Assembly: GCF_000695625.1 (NCBI RefSeq)
Contig: NZ_JMQI01000028.1
Span: forward strand, 336,031-400,030
DNA length: 64,000 bases
Direction of reading: 5' to 3'
DNA from: Amycolatopsis rifamycinica
Lineage (GTDB): Bacteria; Actinomycetota; Actinomycetes; Mycobacteriales; Pseudonocardiaceae
Of the stretch, positions 16,894 to 26,592 are shown in pieces. A program made the translations under genes and the position numbers. The notes beneath the pieces were generated by a model. The model saw only the letters and a program-made list of their open reading frames with translations, did not search any database and was not told the origin of the DNA. Numbering within the stretch: position 1 is the first letter of the stretch; every line of letters starts with the position of its first letter.

Positions 16894-17649
16894 CTACTGC
16901 TCGCCGAGGGTCTTCTGCAGGGCCTTGTTCGCCTTGCGGGCCATGTCCGCGATGGCCTCCCGACGCGCGGCGTCGGCCGCGTAGTCGTCTTCGCGGTTGC
17001 GGACCACTCGGGCCGGCGCGCCGACCGCGATCGAGTAGTCCGGAATGTCACCACGGACGACCGCGTGCGCGCCCAGGACGCTGCCGCGGCCGATGCGGGT
17101 GCCCTTCAGCACGCTGACCTTGGTGCCGAGCCACGTGTCCGGGCCGATCCGGACCGGGGACTTCACGATGCCCTGGTCCTTGATCGGCACGTGGATGTCC
17201 GAAATGACGTGATCGAAGTCACAGATGTACACCCAGTCGGCCACCAGCGTGGCCGCGCCGAGCTCGATGTCGAGGTAGCAGTTGATCACGTTCTGACGGC
17301 CGAACACGGACTTGTCGCCGATCCGCAGCGAGCCCTCGTGGCAGCGGATGGCATTGCCGTCGCCGATGTGGACCCAGCGGCCGATCTCCAGCCGCCCGTA
17401 GCCGGGGCGGCAGTGGATCTCGACGTTCTTCCCGAGGAAGAGCATCCCCCGCAGGATGATGTGCGGGTTGGCGAGCCGGAACTTGAGCAGCCGGTAGTAC
17501 CGGACCAGGTACCAGGGCGTGTACGCGCGGTTGCGCAGCACCCAGCGCAGCGAGTCGGCGGTCAGGAACTTCGCCTGACGCGGGTCGCGGCGGGCGCGGC
17601 GCCAGGCCCGCACCCGCGACAGCGCGGGCGCACCCCACATCGACGTCAT
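16894..17649 (-). CDS. Left-handed beta-helix acyltransferase (hexapeptide repeat)
   Basis: The protein is 251 residues. After a basic N-terminal region it shows imperfect hexapeptide repeats from about residue 80 to 215: IEIGRW-type turns, IGDGNAIRCHEGSLRIGDKS, IGPDTWLGTKVSVLKGTRIG, and GSVLGAHAVVRGDIPDYSIA with the closing GAPARVV typical of trimeric O-acetyltransferases. A C-terminal helix (EAIADMARKANKALQKTL) follows. The sugar or lipid substrate is unknown. By position and strand it resembles Rv3034c, next to the Rv3032-type glucan synthase in mycobacteria, so a link to glucan or lipoglycan decoration is possible. The ATG at 17649 starts the homologous region. Confidence 0.85.
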   Translation of the reverse strand: MTSMWGAPALSRVRAWRRARRDPRQAKFLTADSLRWVLRNRAYTPWYLVRYYRLLKFRLANPHIILRGMLFLGKNVEIHCRPGYGRLEIGRWVHIGDGNAIRCHEGSLRIGDKSVFGRQNVINCYLDIELGAATLVADWVYICDFDHVISDIHVPIKDQGIVKSPVRIGPDTWLGTKVSVLKGTRIGRGSVLGAHAVVRGDIPDYSIAVGAPARVVRNREDDYAADAARREAIADMARKANKALQKTLGEQ

Positions 17650-17701
17650 GCCCGTGACCGTAACCTGTGTACGGGACGGGTTCGCAGGCAAGGGGAGCTG
17701 G

Positions 17702-18664
17702 ATGGGCACGAAGCTGATCATCGACACCGACCCGGGCGTGGACGACGCGCTGGCGATCGCGCTGGCCGCGCTGTCCCCGGACGTCGAACTGCTGGGTGTG
17801 ACGTCGGTTTTCGGCAACGTTCCCCTCGACCGCACGACGTCGAACGCGCGCCGGCTGCTGGAGCTCTTCGGCCGCGCCGACGTGCCCGTGGCCGCCGGGG
17901 CGGCGCGGCCGCTCATCTACTCCAAGCCGCGTGACGCGAAAGAGGTCCACGGCGGCGACGGCCTGTCGGGCCATTCCTACACGCTGCCCGAGGCGAGCCG
18001 TCCGCTGGAGGAGCGGGACGCCGTCCGGCTGATGCTCGACCTGCTCGAAACCGCGGACGAACCGGTGACCATCGCCCCGATCGGGCCGCTGACGAACATC
18101 GCCGCGCTGCTCGCGGCCCACCCGGGCGCGGCGGCGAAGATCGCGCGGCTGGTGATCATGGGCGGTGGCGTGACGTTCGGCAACAGCACGACCGCCGCCG
18201 AGTTCAACATCTGGAGCGACCCCGAGGCGGCCCGGCGGGTGCTGGTCGAGGAGGACGTCCCGGTCGTGCTGGTGCCGCTGGACCTGACCCACCGCTGCGC
18301 CGTCGACGCCGAATGGCTGGCGAAGCTCGCGTCGTCGGGGCCGATCGGCGCCACCCTCGAAGGACTGACCTCGACCTACCGGCAGCACTACACGCGCGTC
18401 TTCGGCGAGGACCGGATGGTCATGCACGACGCCGTCGCGGTCGCCGAGGCGATTTCGCCCGGCATCCTGCACACCGAGACCTACCGGGTCGACGTCGACT
18501 GCGGCCTCGGCCCGGCGCGCGGCCAGACGCTGGTCGACCGGCGGCGGCTCGGCGAGGACGATCCGCAGTTCTCCCCCGGCCGGCCGATCGAGGTCGCCAT
18601 GGACACCGACCTCGACGGCCTGCGCGGCTTCGTCCTCGACCGGCTCACCGGAGCGGCCCGGTGA
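17702..18664 (+). CDS. Inosine-uridine preferring nucleoside hydrolase
   Basis: The protein is 320 residues. It hydrolyses the N-glycosidic bond of ribonucleosides for purine or pyrimidine salvage. The calcium-binding signature IIDTDPGVDDALA sits at residues 6-18, with aspartates 8, 10, 14 and 15; TIAPIGPLTNIAALL is the conserved second block. The histidine of the C-terminal active site appears in MVMHDAVAVAEA. AAGGGGAG precedes the ATG at 17702, so the longer frame from 17648 is rejected. It overlaps the next gene by GTGA. Confidence 0.92.
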   Translation: MGTKLIIDTDPGVDDALAIALAALSPDVELLGVTSVFGNVPLDRTTSNARRLLELFGRADVPVAAGAARPLIYSKPRDAKEVHGGDGLSGHSYTLPEASRPLEERDAVRLMLDLLETADEPVTIAPIGPLTNIAALLAAHPGAAAKIARLVIMGGGVTFGNSTTAAEFNIWSDPEAARRVLVEEDVPVVLVPLDLTHRCAVDAEWLAKLASSGPIGATLEGLTSTYRQHYTRVFGEDRMVMHDAVAVAEAISPGILHTETYRVDVDCGLGPARGQTLVDRRRLGEDDPQFSPGRPIEVAMDTDLDGLRGFVLDRLTGAAR

Positions 18665-19860
18665 GCGAGGAGCCCCAGGTCGCCCCGGCCGAAACGCCCG
18701 AAGTGCCCGAGGCCGCCCCGGCCGAAACCCCCGCTCCGCCCGCGCCCCGCCGCCGGAAGCCCGTGGTCGTGATCGCGGCCGCGGTCGTCGTCGCGGGGGC
18801 CCTGGTGGCCGGCATCCTGCTCGCGCCGAAGCAGCAGGAGACCACGAACGCCGCCGCGATGGTGCCACCGGCGTCGACGACGTCGCCGAGGCCGTCCCCG
18901 CCGCCGTCGACCACGCCGACGGCGATCTCGACGCCGCCGAAGGTGCCCGAAGCGAGCGAGTTCGACGCCTGGGCGTCCAAGACCAGCCAGTGGCTCGACA
19001 TCCCGTTGCGCGCGATGGTCGGCTACGCGAAGGCGACGACGAAACTGAGTAAGGACGTCCCCGGGTGCCACCTGTCCTGGGTCACGCTGGCCGCGGTCGG
19101 AAAAGTGACCACGGACCACGGCCGGGCGCGGGGCGGGCAGCTCGGCACCACCGGCGTCCTGGACAAGCCGCTCGGCACGATCGAGGTGCGCGACTTCTAC
19201 GACAAGGTCGTCTCGACGGCGAACGCCGCCGGGCCGATGCAGCTGTCGCCGGCGATCTGGGGCAAGTACCAGGCGAGCGCGTCCGGCGGGAAACCCGATG
19301 TCCAGAACATCGACGACGCCGCGCTGACCACGGGGCGCGCGCTGTGCGCCGACGGCCACGACCTGTCCCAGGGCCAGGTGTGGTGGGACTCGGTCGGCAC
19401 GCTGCAGCCGGCGCCGCTGTTCCTGCACCGGACGCTGGCGACGGTCAACGTCTACGGCACGGTCGGCCAGGGCTCGGCGCCGCCGAACCCGGCGGTGCTG
19501 AGCGCGGTGAACTTCGCGATCGACAAGATCGGCCTCCCCTACATCTGGGGCGGCAACGGCACCGGCGGCAACGACCCGGGCTTCGACTGCTCGGGCCTGA
19601 CGACGGCGGCGTACGGCAGCGCGGGGATCAAGCTGATGCGCACCGCCGACACGCAGTTCCGCAGCGTGCCGCACGTGACCGACCCGCAGCTGGGCGACCT
19701 GATCTTCTACGGCGAGCCGGCGACGAAGATCCACCACGTCGGTCTCTACATCGGCAACCAGCAGATGATCGACGCGCCCCAGACCGGCCAGGCGGTCCAG
19801 GTCCACACCTACCGGCGGCCGGGCGACGACTACGCGGGAGCGGGCCGCCCGACGGCCTGA
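18661..19860 (+). CDS. Membrane-anchored NlpC/P60 peptidoglycan endopeptidase with SLT-like domain
   Basis: The protein is 399 residues: a proline/glutamate-rich cytoplasmic N-terminus, one membrane helix (VVVIAAAVVVAGALVAGILLA, about 35-55), a Ser/Thr/Pro linker, a lytic-transglycosylase-like domain (about 105-250) and an NlpC/P60 domain (280-395). The latter has catalytic C310 in GFDCSGLT and H359 in IHHVGLYIG, expected to cut peptide stems in the wall. In the SLT-like domain the usual catalytic glutamate of the VES motif is replaced: GKVTTDHG (147-154) and GPMQLSPAIWGKY are present but the glutamate is a threonine. The GTG start overlaps the upstream stop by GTGA. Confidence 0.9.
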   Translation: MSEEPQVAPAETPEVPEAAPAETPAPPAPRRRKPVVVIAAAVVVAGALVAGILLAPKQQETTNAAAMVPPASTTSPRPSPPPSTTPTAISTPPKVPEASEFDAWASKTSQWLDIPLRAMVGYAKATTKLSKDVPGCHLSWVTLAAVGKVTTDHGRARGGQLGTTGVLDKPLGTIEVRDFYDKVVSTANAAGPMQLSPAIWGKYQASASGGKPDVQNIDDAALTTGRALCADGHDLSQGQVWWDSVGTLQPAPLFLHRTLATVNVYGTVGQGSAPPNPAVLSAVNFAIDKIGLPYIWGGNGTGGNDPGFDCSGLTTAAYGSAGIKLMRTADTQFRSVPHVTDPQLGDLIFYGEPATKIHHVGLYIGNQQMIDAPQTGQAVQVHTYRRPGDDYAGAGRPTA

Positions 19861-19888
19861 GCCGTGGTCGCGCGGACGACGAAAAGGA

Positions 19889-19919
19889 TTGGACGCCGTC
19901 ACGGCCGGGCCGGTACCTT
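19889..19919 (+). promoter_or_regulatory. Putative promoter of the leader peptide / monooxygenase unit
   Basis: TTGGAC (19889-19894) and TACCTT (19914-19919) are -35 and -10-like boxes 19 bases apart. They would start transcription near 19926, some 30 bases before the leader-peptide ATG. Confidence 0.45.
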
Positions 19920-19956
19920 GCCCGAGACCGTGACACCGCCCGAGGAGGTGAGACCC

Positions 19957-20010
19957 ATGAACGCTGGATCGATGTGGGTGCTCCCCCGCCAGTCACGGCC
20001 GGGCGATTGA
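19957..20010 (+). CDS. Leader peptide upstream of the rifampin-monooxygenase-like gene
   Basis: The reading frame MNAGSMWVLPRQSRPGD is preceded by GAGGAGGTG (19942-19950), the strongest ribosome-binding site seen in this stretch and far better than that of the downstream enzyme. It ends 55 bases before the monooxygenase ATG. Codons 8-10 (GTG CTC CCC, within 19977-19985) can pair with 20024-20032, which otherwise forms a hairpin with 20042-20052. That layout resembles attenuation by a translated leader. The peptide has no similarity I can name. Confidence 0.55.
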   Translation: MNAGSMWVLPRQSRPGD

Positions 20011-20022
20011 CGTAGGTGTCGC

Positions 20023-20052
20023 CGGGAGCGCCTCGAACTCAAGGCACTCCCG
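20023..20052 (+). promoter_or_regulatory. Hairpin between leader peptide and monooxygenase
   Basis: CGGGAGCGCCT (20023-20033) and AGGCACTCCCG (20042-20052) form an 11-bp stem with one mismatch and an 8-base loop. The enzyme's AAAGG ribosome-binding site (20054-20058) begins right after the stem. The 5' arm can instead pair with 19977-19985 inside the leader frame. There is no T-run, so a simple terminator is unlikely. Confidence 0.5.
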
Positions 20053-20065
20053 AAAGGCACCACCC

Positions 20066-21532
<1,467 letters not shown>

Positions 21533-21751
21533 CGCGGCGGGCAGGGTGTGGAGGCGGGCAGGCACCTCCGGCGTGAGCCGGCGGCGACGTTGTCCTCCGA
21601 ATGACCAGAGGTGCGATGACCAGCACCTGTGGTCCCCACGCGAGCCGCACCCGCACCGGCCCGGTCCGCCCGGGCGGCGGCGAGCACCTTCGCGTGCTCG
21701 TCGCCGCCCGCTCCCGCCTCGGGTTCGCGTGGTGGCCGCACACGGACCACA
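21533..21751. other. Intergenic interval between convergent genes, nothing recognised
   Basis: These 219 bp between the monooxygenase stop and the converging MFS gene contain short G-rich repeats but no convincing reading frame, stem-loop or ribosome-binding site. Confidence 0.4.
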
Positions 21752-22909
21752 TCAGGTCCGGCTCGCCGCTGTTTCCCGCACCCGCAGCGACGGCGCCAGG
21801 AAGACGATGCCGAAGGTGACCACGACCGCCGACGACAGAGCCCAGTGCAGGCCGACGCGGGTCGCGAGCGCGCCGACCAGTACCGGCTCCAGCAGGAAGC
21901 CCAGGTAGCCGCAGGCCGCGACGGCGGCGACCGCCCGGCCCGGCGCGTCCGCCTGCTTGCGGCTCGCCACACTCCACGCGATCGGCACGATCCCGGCCAC
22001 GCCGAGCCCGACGACCGCGAAGCCGAACACCGCCGCGACCGGCCACGGTGCCGCGAGGACCACGGCGAAGCCCAGCACCGCGACCGTGGCCGCCACGCGG
22101 ACGAACCGGACCGCGCCCGTCCGCGCCACGACGCGGTCGGCGACCAGGCGGACCGCGATCATCGTCCCGGAAAAGGCGAAGTAGCCGAGTGAGGCGAGTG
22201 CGGGCGTCGCGCCGGTGACGTCGGCGAGGTAGACCGCGCTCCAGCTGTTGACCGCGCCTTCGGCGACGAATCCGCAGAAAGCGACCACGCCCAGCGGCAC
22301 CAGCGCCCGGCTCGGCCACGCGAACGCCGCGCCGCCCTGGCCGGGGTCGGCGCCGCCGAGGAACCGGGTGCGGGCCGCCCACAGCGCGAGCGCGAGCAGC
22401 GCCGCGCCGGCGATCGGGAAATGGACGGTCACCGGGACGTGGGTGGCTTCCATCAGCGCGTCGACGCCCGAGCCGGCGAGGCCGCCGATGTTCCAGAAGG
22501 CGTGGAAGCCGGCGAAGATCGGGCGCCCGTAGCCGTCCTCGACACGGGCGGCGTGGGCGTTCATCGCGACGTCGAGCAGGCTGTTGCCCACGCCGAGCAC
22601 GACCAGCGCGGCGAAGAACACCGGCGCCGACCACGCGAGCGCGACCAGCGGCAGCCCCGCGCACAGCACGACGGCGCCGAGCACGACGGCCGCCCGGCTG
22701 CCGATCCGGGTCAGCAGCGCGCCCGCGCCCAGGAGCGCGAGCACCGATCCGGCGGCGAGGCCGAACAGCCCGGTCGCCAGCTCGGCGGTGCTCAGCCCGA
22801 GCCGCTCCTGCACCGCGGGCACCCGGGCCAGCCACGTCGCGAACGCGGCGCCGCACACCGCGAACACGACGGAAACCCCCAGCCGAGCGCGCTTCAGCTC
22901 CCCAGTCAC
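21752..22909 (-). CDS. MFS transporter
   Basis: The protein is 385 residues with 12 predicted membrane helices. It opens with RLGVSVVFAVCGAAFATWLARVPAVQERLG, has a helix-2/3 loop of the LLTRIGSRAAVV type, and DVAMNAHAARVEDGYGRPI followed by FAGFHAFWNIGGLAG in the middle. These features place it among short MFS members of the FucP/YbjJ-like group found in actinomycetes. The substrate is not determined. It is transcribed away from the MDMPI gene at 23027 and converges on the Rox-like monooxygenase. Confidence 0.85.
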   Translation of the reverse strand: MTGELKRARLGVSVVFAVCGAAFATWLARVPAVQERLGLSTAELATGLFGLAAGSVLALLGAGALLTRIGSRAAVVLGAVVLCAGLPLVALAWSAPVFFAALVVLGVGNSLLDVAMNAHAARVEDGYGRPIFAGFHAFWNIGGLAGSGVDALMEATHVPVTVHFPIAGAALLALALWAARTRFLGGADPGQGGAAFAWPSRALVPLGVVAFCGFVAEGAVNSWSAVYLADVTGATPALASLGYFAFSGTMIAVRLVADRVVARTGAVRFVRVAATVAVLGFAVVLAAPWPVAAVFGFAVVGLGVAGIVPIAWSVASRKQADAPGRAVAAVAACGYLGFLLEPVLVGALATRVGLHWALSSAVVVTFGIVFLAPSLRVRETAASRT

Positions 22910-23026
22910 CCCGCCACTCTACGGATCTTGGGCCGCGGCGACCCGCCTGTCCAGGTCCCCGGGGGCCGGCTTCGGGGCAGCCCATCATGACCCCACGGCC
23001 GCCGTCACCCGGCCTACGGTGGCGGG

Positions 23027-23797
23027 GTGAAGTCTTTGAGCCACGACCGGCTGGCCGGCGCCCTCGTCGCCGAAGCGGACCGGTTCGGGACGACGATCGC
23101 GGGCGCCGCCCCGGACGTGCGCGTCCCCACGTGTCCAGAGTGGACACTGCGGGACCTGACCTGCCACGTCGGAACCGCCTACCACAAGTCCGCCGCGATC
23201 ATCGCGAGCCGGCCCACGGGTTACGTGCCGTTCGAAGCCGTCACGATCGACGAGCCGCCCGCGTTCGACGCCCTCGGCGGCTGGCTGCGCGACGGCGCGG
23301 AGCGGCTCGTCGCCGCGGTGGCCGAGGTCGGCCCCGAGACCCCGACGTCGACGTGGACACCCGACCGGCGCGCCGGGTTCTGGACGCGCCGGCTGACCCA
23401 CGAAACGGTCGTCCACCGCGCGGACGCGGCTTTCGCGACGGGCACGCCGTACGACGTCGACGCCGACCTCGCCGCGGACGGGATTTCCGAGGGCCTGGAT
23501 CTGGTGGCGATCTTCTCGCGCCGCCCGAACCCGGCACTGGATCGAACGTCGCTGCACGGCACGGGCGAGACGCTGCTGTTCCGCGCCACCGAACTCTCGG
23601 TCGGCTGGCTCGTCCGGCGGACGCCGTCGGGGGTCGACGTGAGCAAGGAAGCCGCCGAGGCCGACGTCGTCGTCGAGGGCCGCGCCGCTGATCTGATGCT
23701 CGCCCTGACGGGGCGCATCGCCGCGGACGACCCGCAGCTCTCCGTGTCCGGCGACGCGGCCCTGTTCACGCACTGGCGGGAGAACACGCGCTTCTAG
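23027..23797 (+). CDS. Maleylpyruvate isomerase-fold (MDMPI) family protein
   Basis: The protein is 256 residues: an N-terminal DinB-like MDMPI domain with RVPTCPEWTLRDLTCHVGTAYH (residues about 31-52) and ETVVHRADAAFA, then a C-terminal MDMPI_C domain. The metal-binding histidines expected for mycothiol-dependent enzymes are present in HVG and VVHRAD. Family members are mostly uncharacterised mycothiol-linked transferases or isomerases. The GTG start has no ribosome-binding site; TACGGT at 23015-23020 suggests a leaderless mRNA. Confidence 0.85.
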   Translation: MKSLSHDRLAGALVAEADRFGTTIAGAAPDVRVPTCPEWTLRDLTCHVGTAYHKSAAIIASRPTGYVPFEAVTIDEPPAFDALGGWLRDGAERLVAAVAEVGPETPTSTWTPDRRAGFWTRRLTHETVVHRADAAFATGTPYDVDADLAADGISEGLDLVAIFSRRPNPALDRTSLHGTGETLLFRATELSVGWLVRRTPSGVDVSKEAAEADVVVEGRAADLMLALTGRIAADDPQLSVSGDAALFTHWRENTRF

Positions 23798-23838
23798 CCA
23801 CGGTGGCCGGGGCACCGCGAGGCTTGACGGCCGTCGTA

Positions 23839-23854
23839 TAGTCGATTCCGACTA
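23839..23854. promoter_or_regulatory. PadR operator candidate
   Basis: TAGTCG-ATTC-CGACTA is a perfect inverted repeat 14 bp upstream of the PadR start codon. A further CGACTA half-site (23863-23868) directly precedes the GTG. Placement suggests autoregulation of the regulator-monooxygenase operon. Confidence 0.65.
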
Positions 23855-23868
23855 ATAGGGAGCGACTA

Positions 23869-24444
23869 GTGCCACCACGCAAGGTCCGGAACACCCTCGC
23901 GCTGGCCCTGCTGGGCCTGCTGCTGGAACGCCCGATGCACCCGTACGAAATGGCGTCCACGCTGCGCGAGCGACACAAGGGCTCGACGTTCAAGATCAAC
24001 CCGGGTTCGCTCTACGACACCGTGGAGTCCCTGGCGAAGCACCGCTGGATCGAGCCCGTCGAGACGGTCCGGGAGGGCAACCGGCCGGAGCGGACCGTCT
24101 ACGCGCACACCGAACTCGGGCGCCAGGAGTTCGTCGCCTGGCTCGACGAGCTCGTCCGAGAACCGGTCGCCGAGTACCCGAAGTTCGTCGCGGCGGTGAG
24201 CTACCTCGGCGCGCTCGGCCCGGAGCGCGCCGCCGACGCGCTGGAGGAACGCGCCCGCCACCTCACCGAACGCATCGACGGCGCCGAAACGGCGCTGGCG
24301 GAAACCGTCGGCAAGGGCGCGCCACGGCTGTTCATGATCGAGGTCGAGTTCGTCCGGCACGCCTGGCGCGCGGAGCTCGACTGGGCGCGCCGGACGGCCG
24401 CCGAAATCCGGTCCGGCGCCCTGCCGTGGCCCGAAAACTTCTGA
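23869..24444 (+). CDS. PadR family transcriptional regulator
   Basis: The protein is 191 residues. The PadR winged helix runs about 8-85 (TLALALLGLLLERPMHPYEM, then FKINPGSLYDTVESLAKHRW and the wing NRPERTVYAHTELGRQEF). A C-terminal helical dimerisation domain follows. It probably represses itself and the flavin monooxygenase that starts 10 bases after its stop codon, since a perfect TAGTCG-N4-CGACTA palindrome lies in its promoter. The inducer is unknown but would plausibly be an aromatic substrate of the monooxygenase. Confidence 0.92.
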   Translation: MPPRKVRNTLALALLGLLLERPMHPYEMASTLRERHKGSTFKINPGSLYDTVESLAKHRWIEPVETVREGNRPERTVYAHTELGRQEFVAWLDELVREPVAEYPKFVAAVSYLGALGPERAADALEERARHLTERIDGAETALAETVGKGAPRLFMIEVEFVRHAWRAELDWARRTAAEIRSGALPWPENF

Positions 24445-24454
24445 GGGGAAAACC

Positions 24455-25903
24455 ATGCCCGATCCCGACGTCCTCGTCGCCGGCGCCGGCCCGGCCGGCC
24501 TGCTGCTCGCCGCGGAGCTCGCGCTGGCCGGCGTCCGCACCACGATCGTCGAACGGCAGCCGGAGCGGCCGCCGTACTGCCGCGGCTTCAACCTGAACGC
24601 GCGGGCACTGGACCTGCTGGCCCGCCGCGGCCTGGCCGAAGGGCTGGTGGCCGAGGGACATCGCGTGCCGCACGCACCGGTCACCGGCCTGCCCGGCCCG
24701 CTCCTGCTCGACGGTGCGGCGACCGACCACCCGTTTTCGCTGGGCATTCCGCAGACCCGCGTCGAAGAGGTCCTGGAGGCCCGTGCGCTCGACCTGGGCG
24801 TCGAAATCCTGCGCGGCCACGACCTGCGCTCGTTCACGCAGGCCGCGGACAGCGTCAGCACGGTCGTCCACAACGGACGCTTCGGCCGGACGATCCGGTC
24901 GCGGTACCTGGTGGGCTGCGACGGAAGCCGCAGCACGGTGCGCAAGCAGGCCGGGATCGGTTTTCCCGGGACCGACGCGCGCTGGTACGCCCTGCTCGGC
25001 GACGTCGAATGCGAGCTGCCCTACGGGCCTTCAGCGGGCCCCGACGGGCGAAGCGTATTCGTCATCCCGCGGCCGGGGTACGTCCGGATCGTGGTCCGGG
25101 AAGACGACCCGCCGTCGGACAAGGACACGCCGGTCACGCTGGAGAGGCTGCGGGCCCAGGTGGACGCGGTCCTCGGCCGCCACGTCGAGCTGCGCGCACC
25201 CCGCTGGCTGAGCCGCTTCGGCGACGCGGCGCGCTTGGCTTCCCGGTATCGCGAAGGCCGGGTGCTCTTGGCGGGCGACGCGGCCCACATCCACCCGCCG
25301 GCGGGAGCGATCGGCGTGAACGTGGCCCTCGACGACGCGTTCAACCTGGGCTGGAAACTGGCGGCGACGGTGCGGGGGACGGCACCGGAGGGCCTGCTGG
25401 ACACCTACCACGACGAGCGGCACGCGGCGGGCACGCGGATCCTGGCGAACACGCGGGCCCAGGTGGCGCTGGAGGAAGCGGGCGACGAACCATGGGCGGA
25501 CCTGATGCGGCGCGTGGCGGCACACCCGGCGGGGAACCGCGCGCTGGCGGAGATCATCACGGGACTGGACGCGTGCTACGAGCCGGGCGGGCACCCATGG
25601 CTGGGCCGGCTGGCTCCGGACGTGCCGCTGCGGGTTTCGGGGACGGAGACGCACTTGGCGGCCCTGCTGCACACCGGGCGGCCGGTGTTGCTGGACCTGA
25701 CGGCTTCGGGTTCGTTCGGGGTGTGGTCGGCCGGAGTGGAGGTGGTCGCCGCTTCGAGTCCGTCCACTTCGGACATCGACGCGGTGCTGCTGCGGCCGGA
25801 TGGGCATGTCGCGTGGGTGGGTGCGCCGGGCTCGGGTGAGGCCGGGCTGGCGGCGGCCTTGCGCCGGTGGGTGGGGGATGTTCCGGTGCCGGCATCCGCC
25901 TGA
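24455..25903 (+). CDS. Class A FAD-dependent aromatic monooxygenase
   Basis: The protein is 482 residues, a second group A flavoprotein hydroxylase in this window. FAD binding: VLVAGAGPAGLLLAAELALA (5-24), YLVGCDGSRSTVRKQAGIGF and GDAAHIHPPAGAIGVNVALD. It differs from the Rox-like enzyme in the GAIGVNV loop and in an early RGFNLNARALDLLARRG block typical of polyketide or aromatic hydroxylases. AGGGGAAAA precedes the ATG. It is cotranscribed with the PadR regulator, which suggests substrate-induced detoxification. The substrate is unknown. Confidence 0.88.
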   Translation: MPDPDVLVAGAGPAGLLLAAELALAGVRTTIVERQPERPPYCRGFNLNARALDLLARRGLAEGLVAEGHRVPHAPVTGLPGPLLLDGAATDHPFSLGIPQTRVEEVLEARALDLGVEILRGHDLRSFTQAADSVSTVVHNGRFGRTIRSRYLVGCDGSRSTVRKQAGIGFPGTDARWYALLGDVECELPYGPSAGPDGRSVFVIPRPGYVRIVVREDDPPSDKDTPVTLERLRAQVDAVLGRHVELRAPRWLSRFGDAARLASRYREGRVLLAGDAAHIHPPAGAIGVNVALDDAFNLGWKLAATVRGTAPEGLLDTYHDERHAAGTRILANTRAQVALEEAGDEPWADLMRRVAAHPAGNRALAEIITGLDACYEPGGHPWLGRLAPDVPLRVSGTETHLAALLHTGRPVLLDLTASGSFGVWSAGVEVVAASSPSTSDIDAVLLRPDGHVAWVGAPGSGEAGLAAALRRWVGDVPVPASA

Positions 25904-26027
25904 CCGCGGGGGCCGGGGGGTTCGGGGAAGTCATGGTTCTGCGCCGGTGGCCATGGCAGCTGGTCCGGCGTCGGCGGACAAGCTGGTGACGCCGAACCCG
26001 ATGTGGCGGCATTCGCCTGCCCCTGGA

Positions 26028-26053
26028 GGGCGGGGCCGCACACTCCCCCGCCC
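26028..26053 (+). terminator. Stem-loop downstream of the monooxygenase
   Basis: GGGCGGGG (26028-26035) pairs with CCCCGCCC (26046-26053) with a 10-base loop. The IS30-type relic begins 4 bp later. Confidence 0.5.
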
Positions 26054-26056
26054 CTC

Positions 26057-26481
26057 GGCGGTTTCTAGGGGTGGTTGCAACACCTGAGTGTTCAGGGAGT
26101 TGCAGACGTCCAGACGAGATCGGGACCGGGCCCCGCTGGGCATGGTTTGGGGTTCAGGTCGGCGTGGCCGGCCGTTGATCGGGGAGCGGGTCGCCTCCTT
26201 TGCGCTAGTGAATGCAGGTGTAGGCGCCAGGGAAGCGGCTCGGCGGGTCGGGATCAACTATCGGACGCGGCTCCAACGAGAACACCAACGGGCTCTGCGG
26301 CAGCACTTCCCCAACAGCACCGACCCCAGCGTCCACACCGCCGAGCACCTCGACGCGGTCGCGGTCGAGCTCAACGACCGGCTCCGGATGACCCTCGACT
26401 GGGACAGCCCACCGAACACACGACACAGCCACTCAACACCACCCACCCACAGCAGTGTTGCAACGACCGCTAGAAACCGCC
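26057..26481 (+). mobile_element. 425-bp IS30-type relic with terminal inverted repeats (MITE-like)
   Basis: The ends are 27-bp inverted repeats: the left end (26057-26083) begins GGCGGTTTCTAG and ends TTGCAACAC; the right end (26455-26481) is its complement with two mismatches. Inside, a helix-turn-helix fragment (AREAARRVGINYRT, near 26223-26264) is joined directly to the last part of an IS30-type transposase: ENTNGL in one frame and RQHFPNSTD plus AVELNDRLRMTLDWDSP in the next. The central DDE part is missing and a one-base loss near 26296 shifts the frame. No clear target duplication is visible (CTC left, CTT right). It is a non-autonomous, dead element. Confidence 0.82.
26088..26473 (+). 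pseudogene. IS30-family transposase remnant
   Basis: Only the N-terminal helix-turn-helix (GERVASFALVNAGVGAREAA and onward) and the C-terminal end of the catalytic domain survive. The glutamate of ENTNG, normally the last residue of the DDE triad, is encoded at about 26280 but in a different frame from the sequence that follows. That is about 130 codons against roughly 330-390 in intact members. The open frame continues beyond the element only by chance. Confidence 0.75.
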
Positions 26482-26562
26482 CTTCCCTAGGAGCGTCCCC
26501 AATTCCAGTCTATCGGCGGCCTCCGACAAAACCCGGAAAACGACCCCCGCACACCCCGGCGA

Positions 26563-26586
26563 TCCACAACCCGGCCGCGTTGTGGA
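26563..26586 (-). terminator. Stem-loop terminator after the acetyltransferase
   Basis: TCCACAAC (26563-26570) and GTTGTGGA (26579-26586) pair perfectly with an 8-base loop, 6 bp past the acetyltransferase stop on the minus strand. Confidence 0.6.
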
Positions 26587-26592
26587 CAACGG

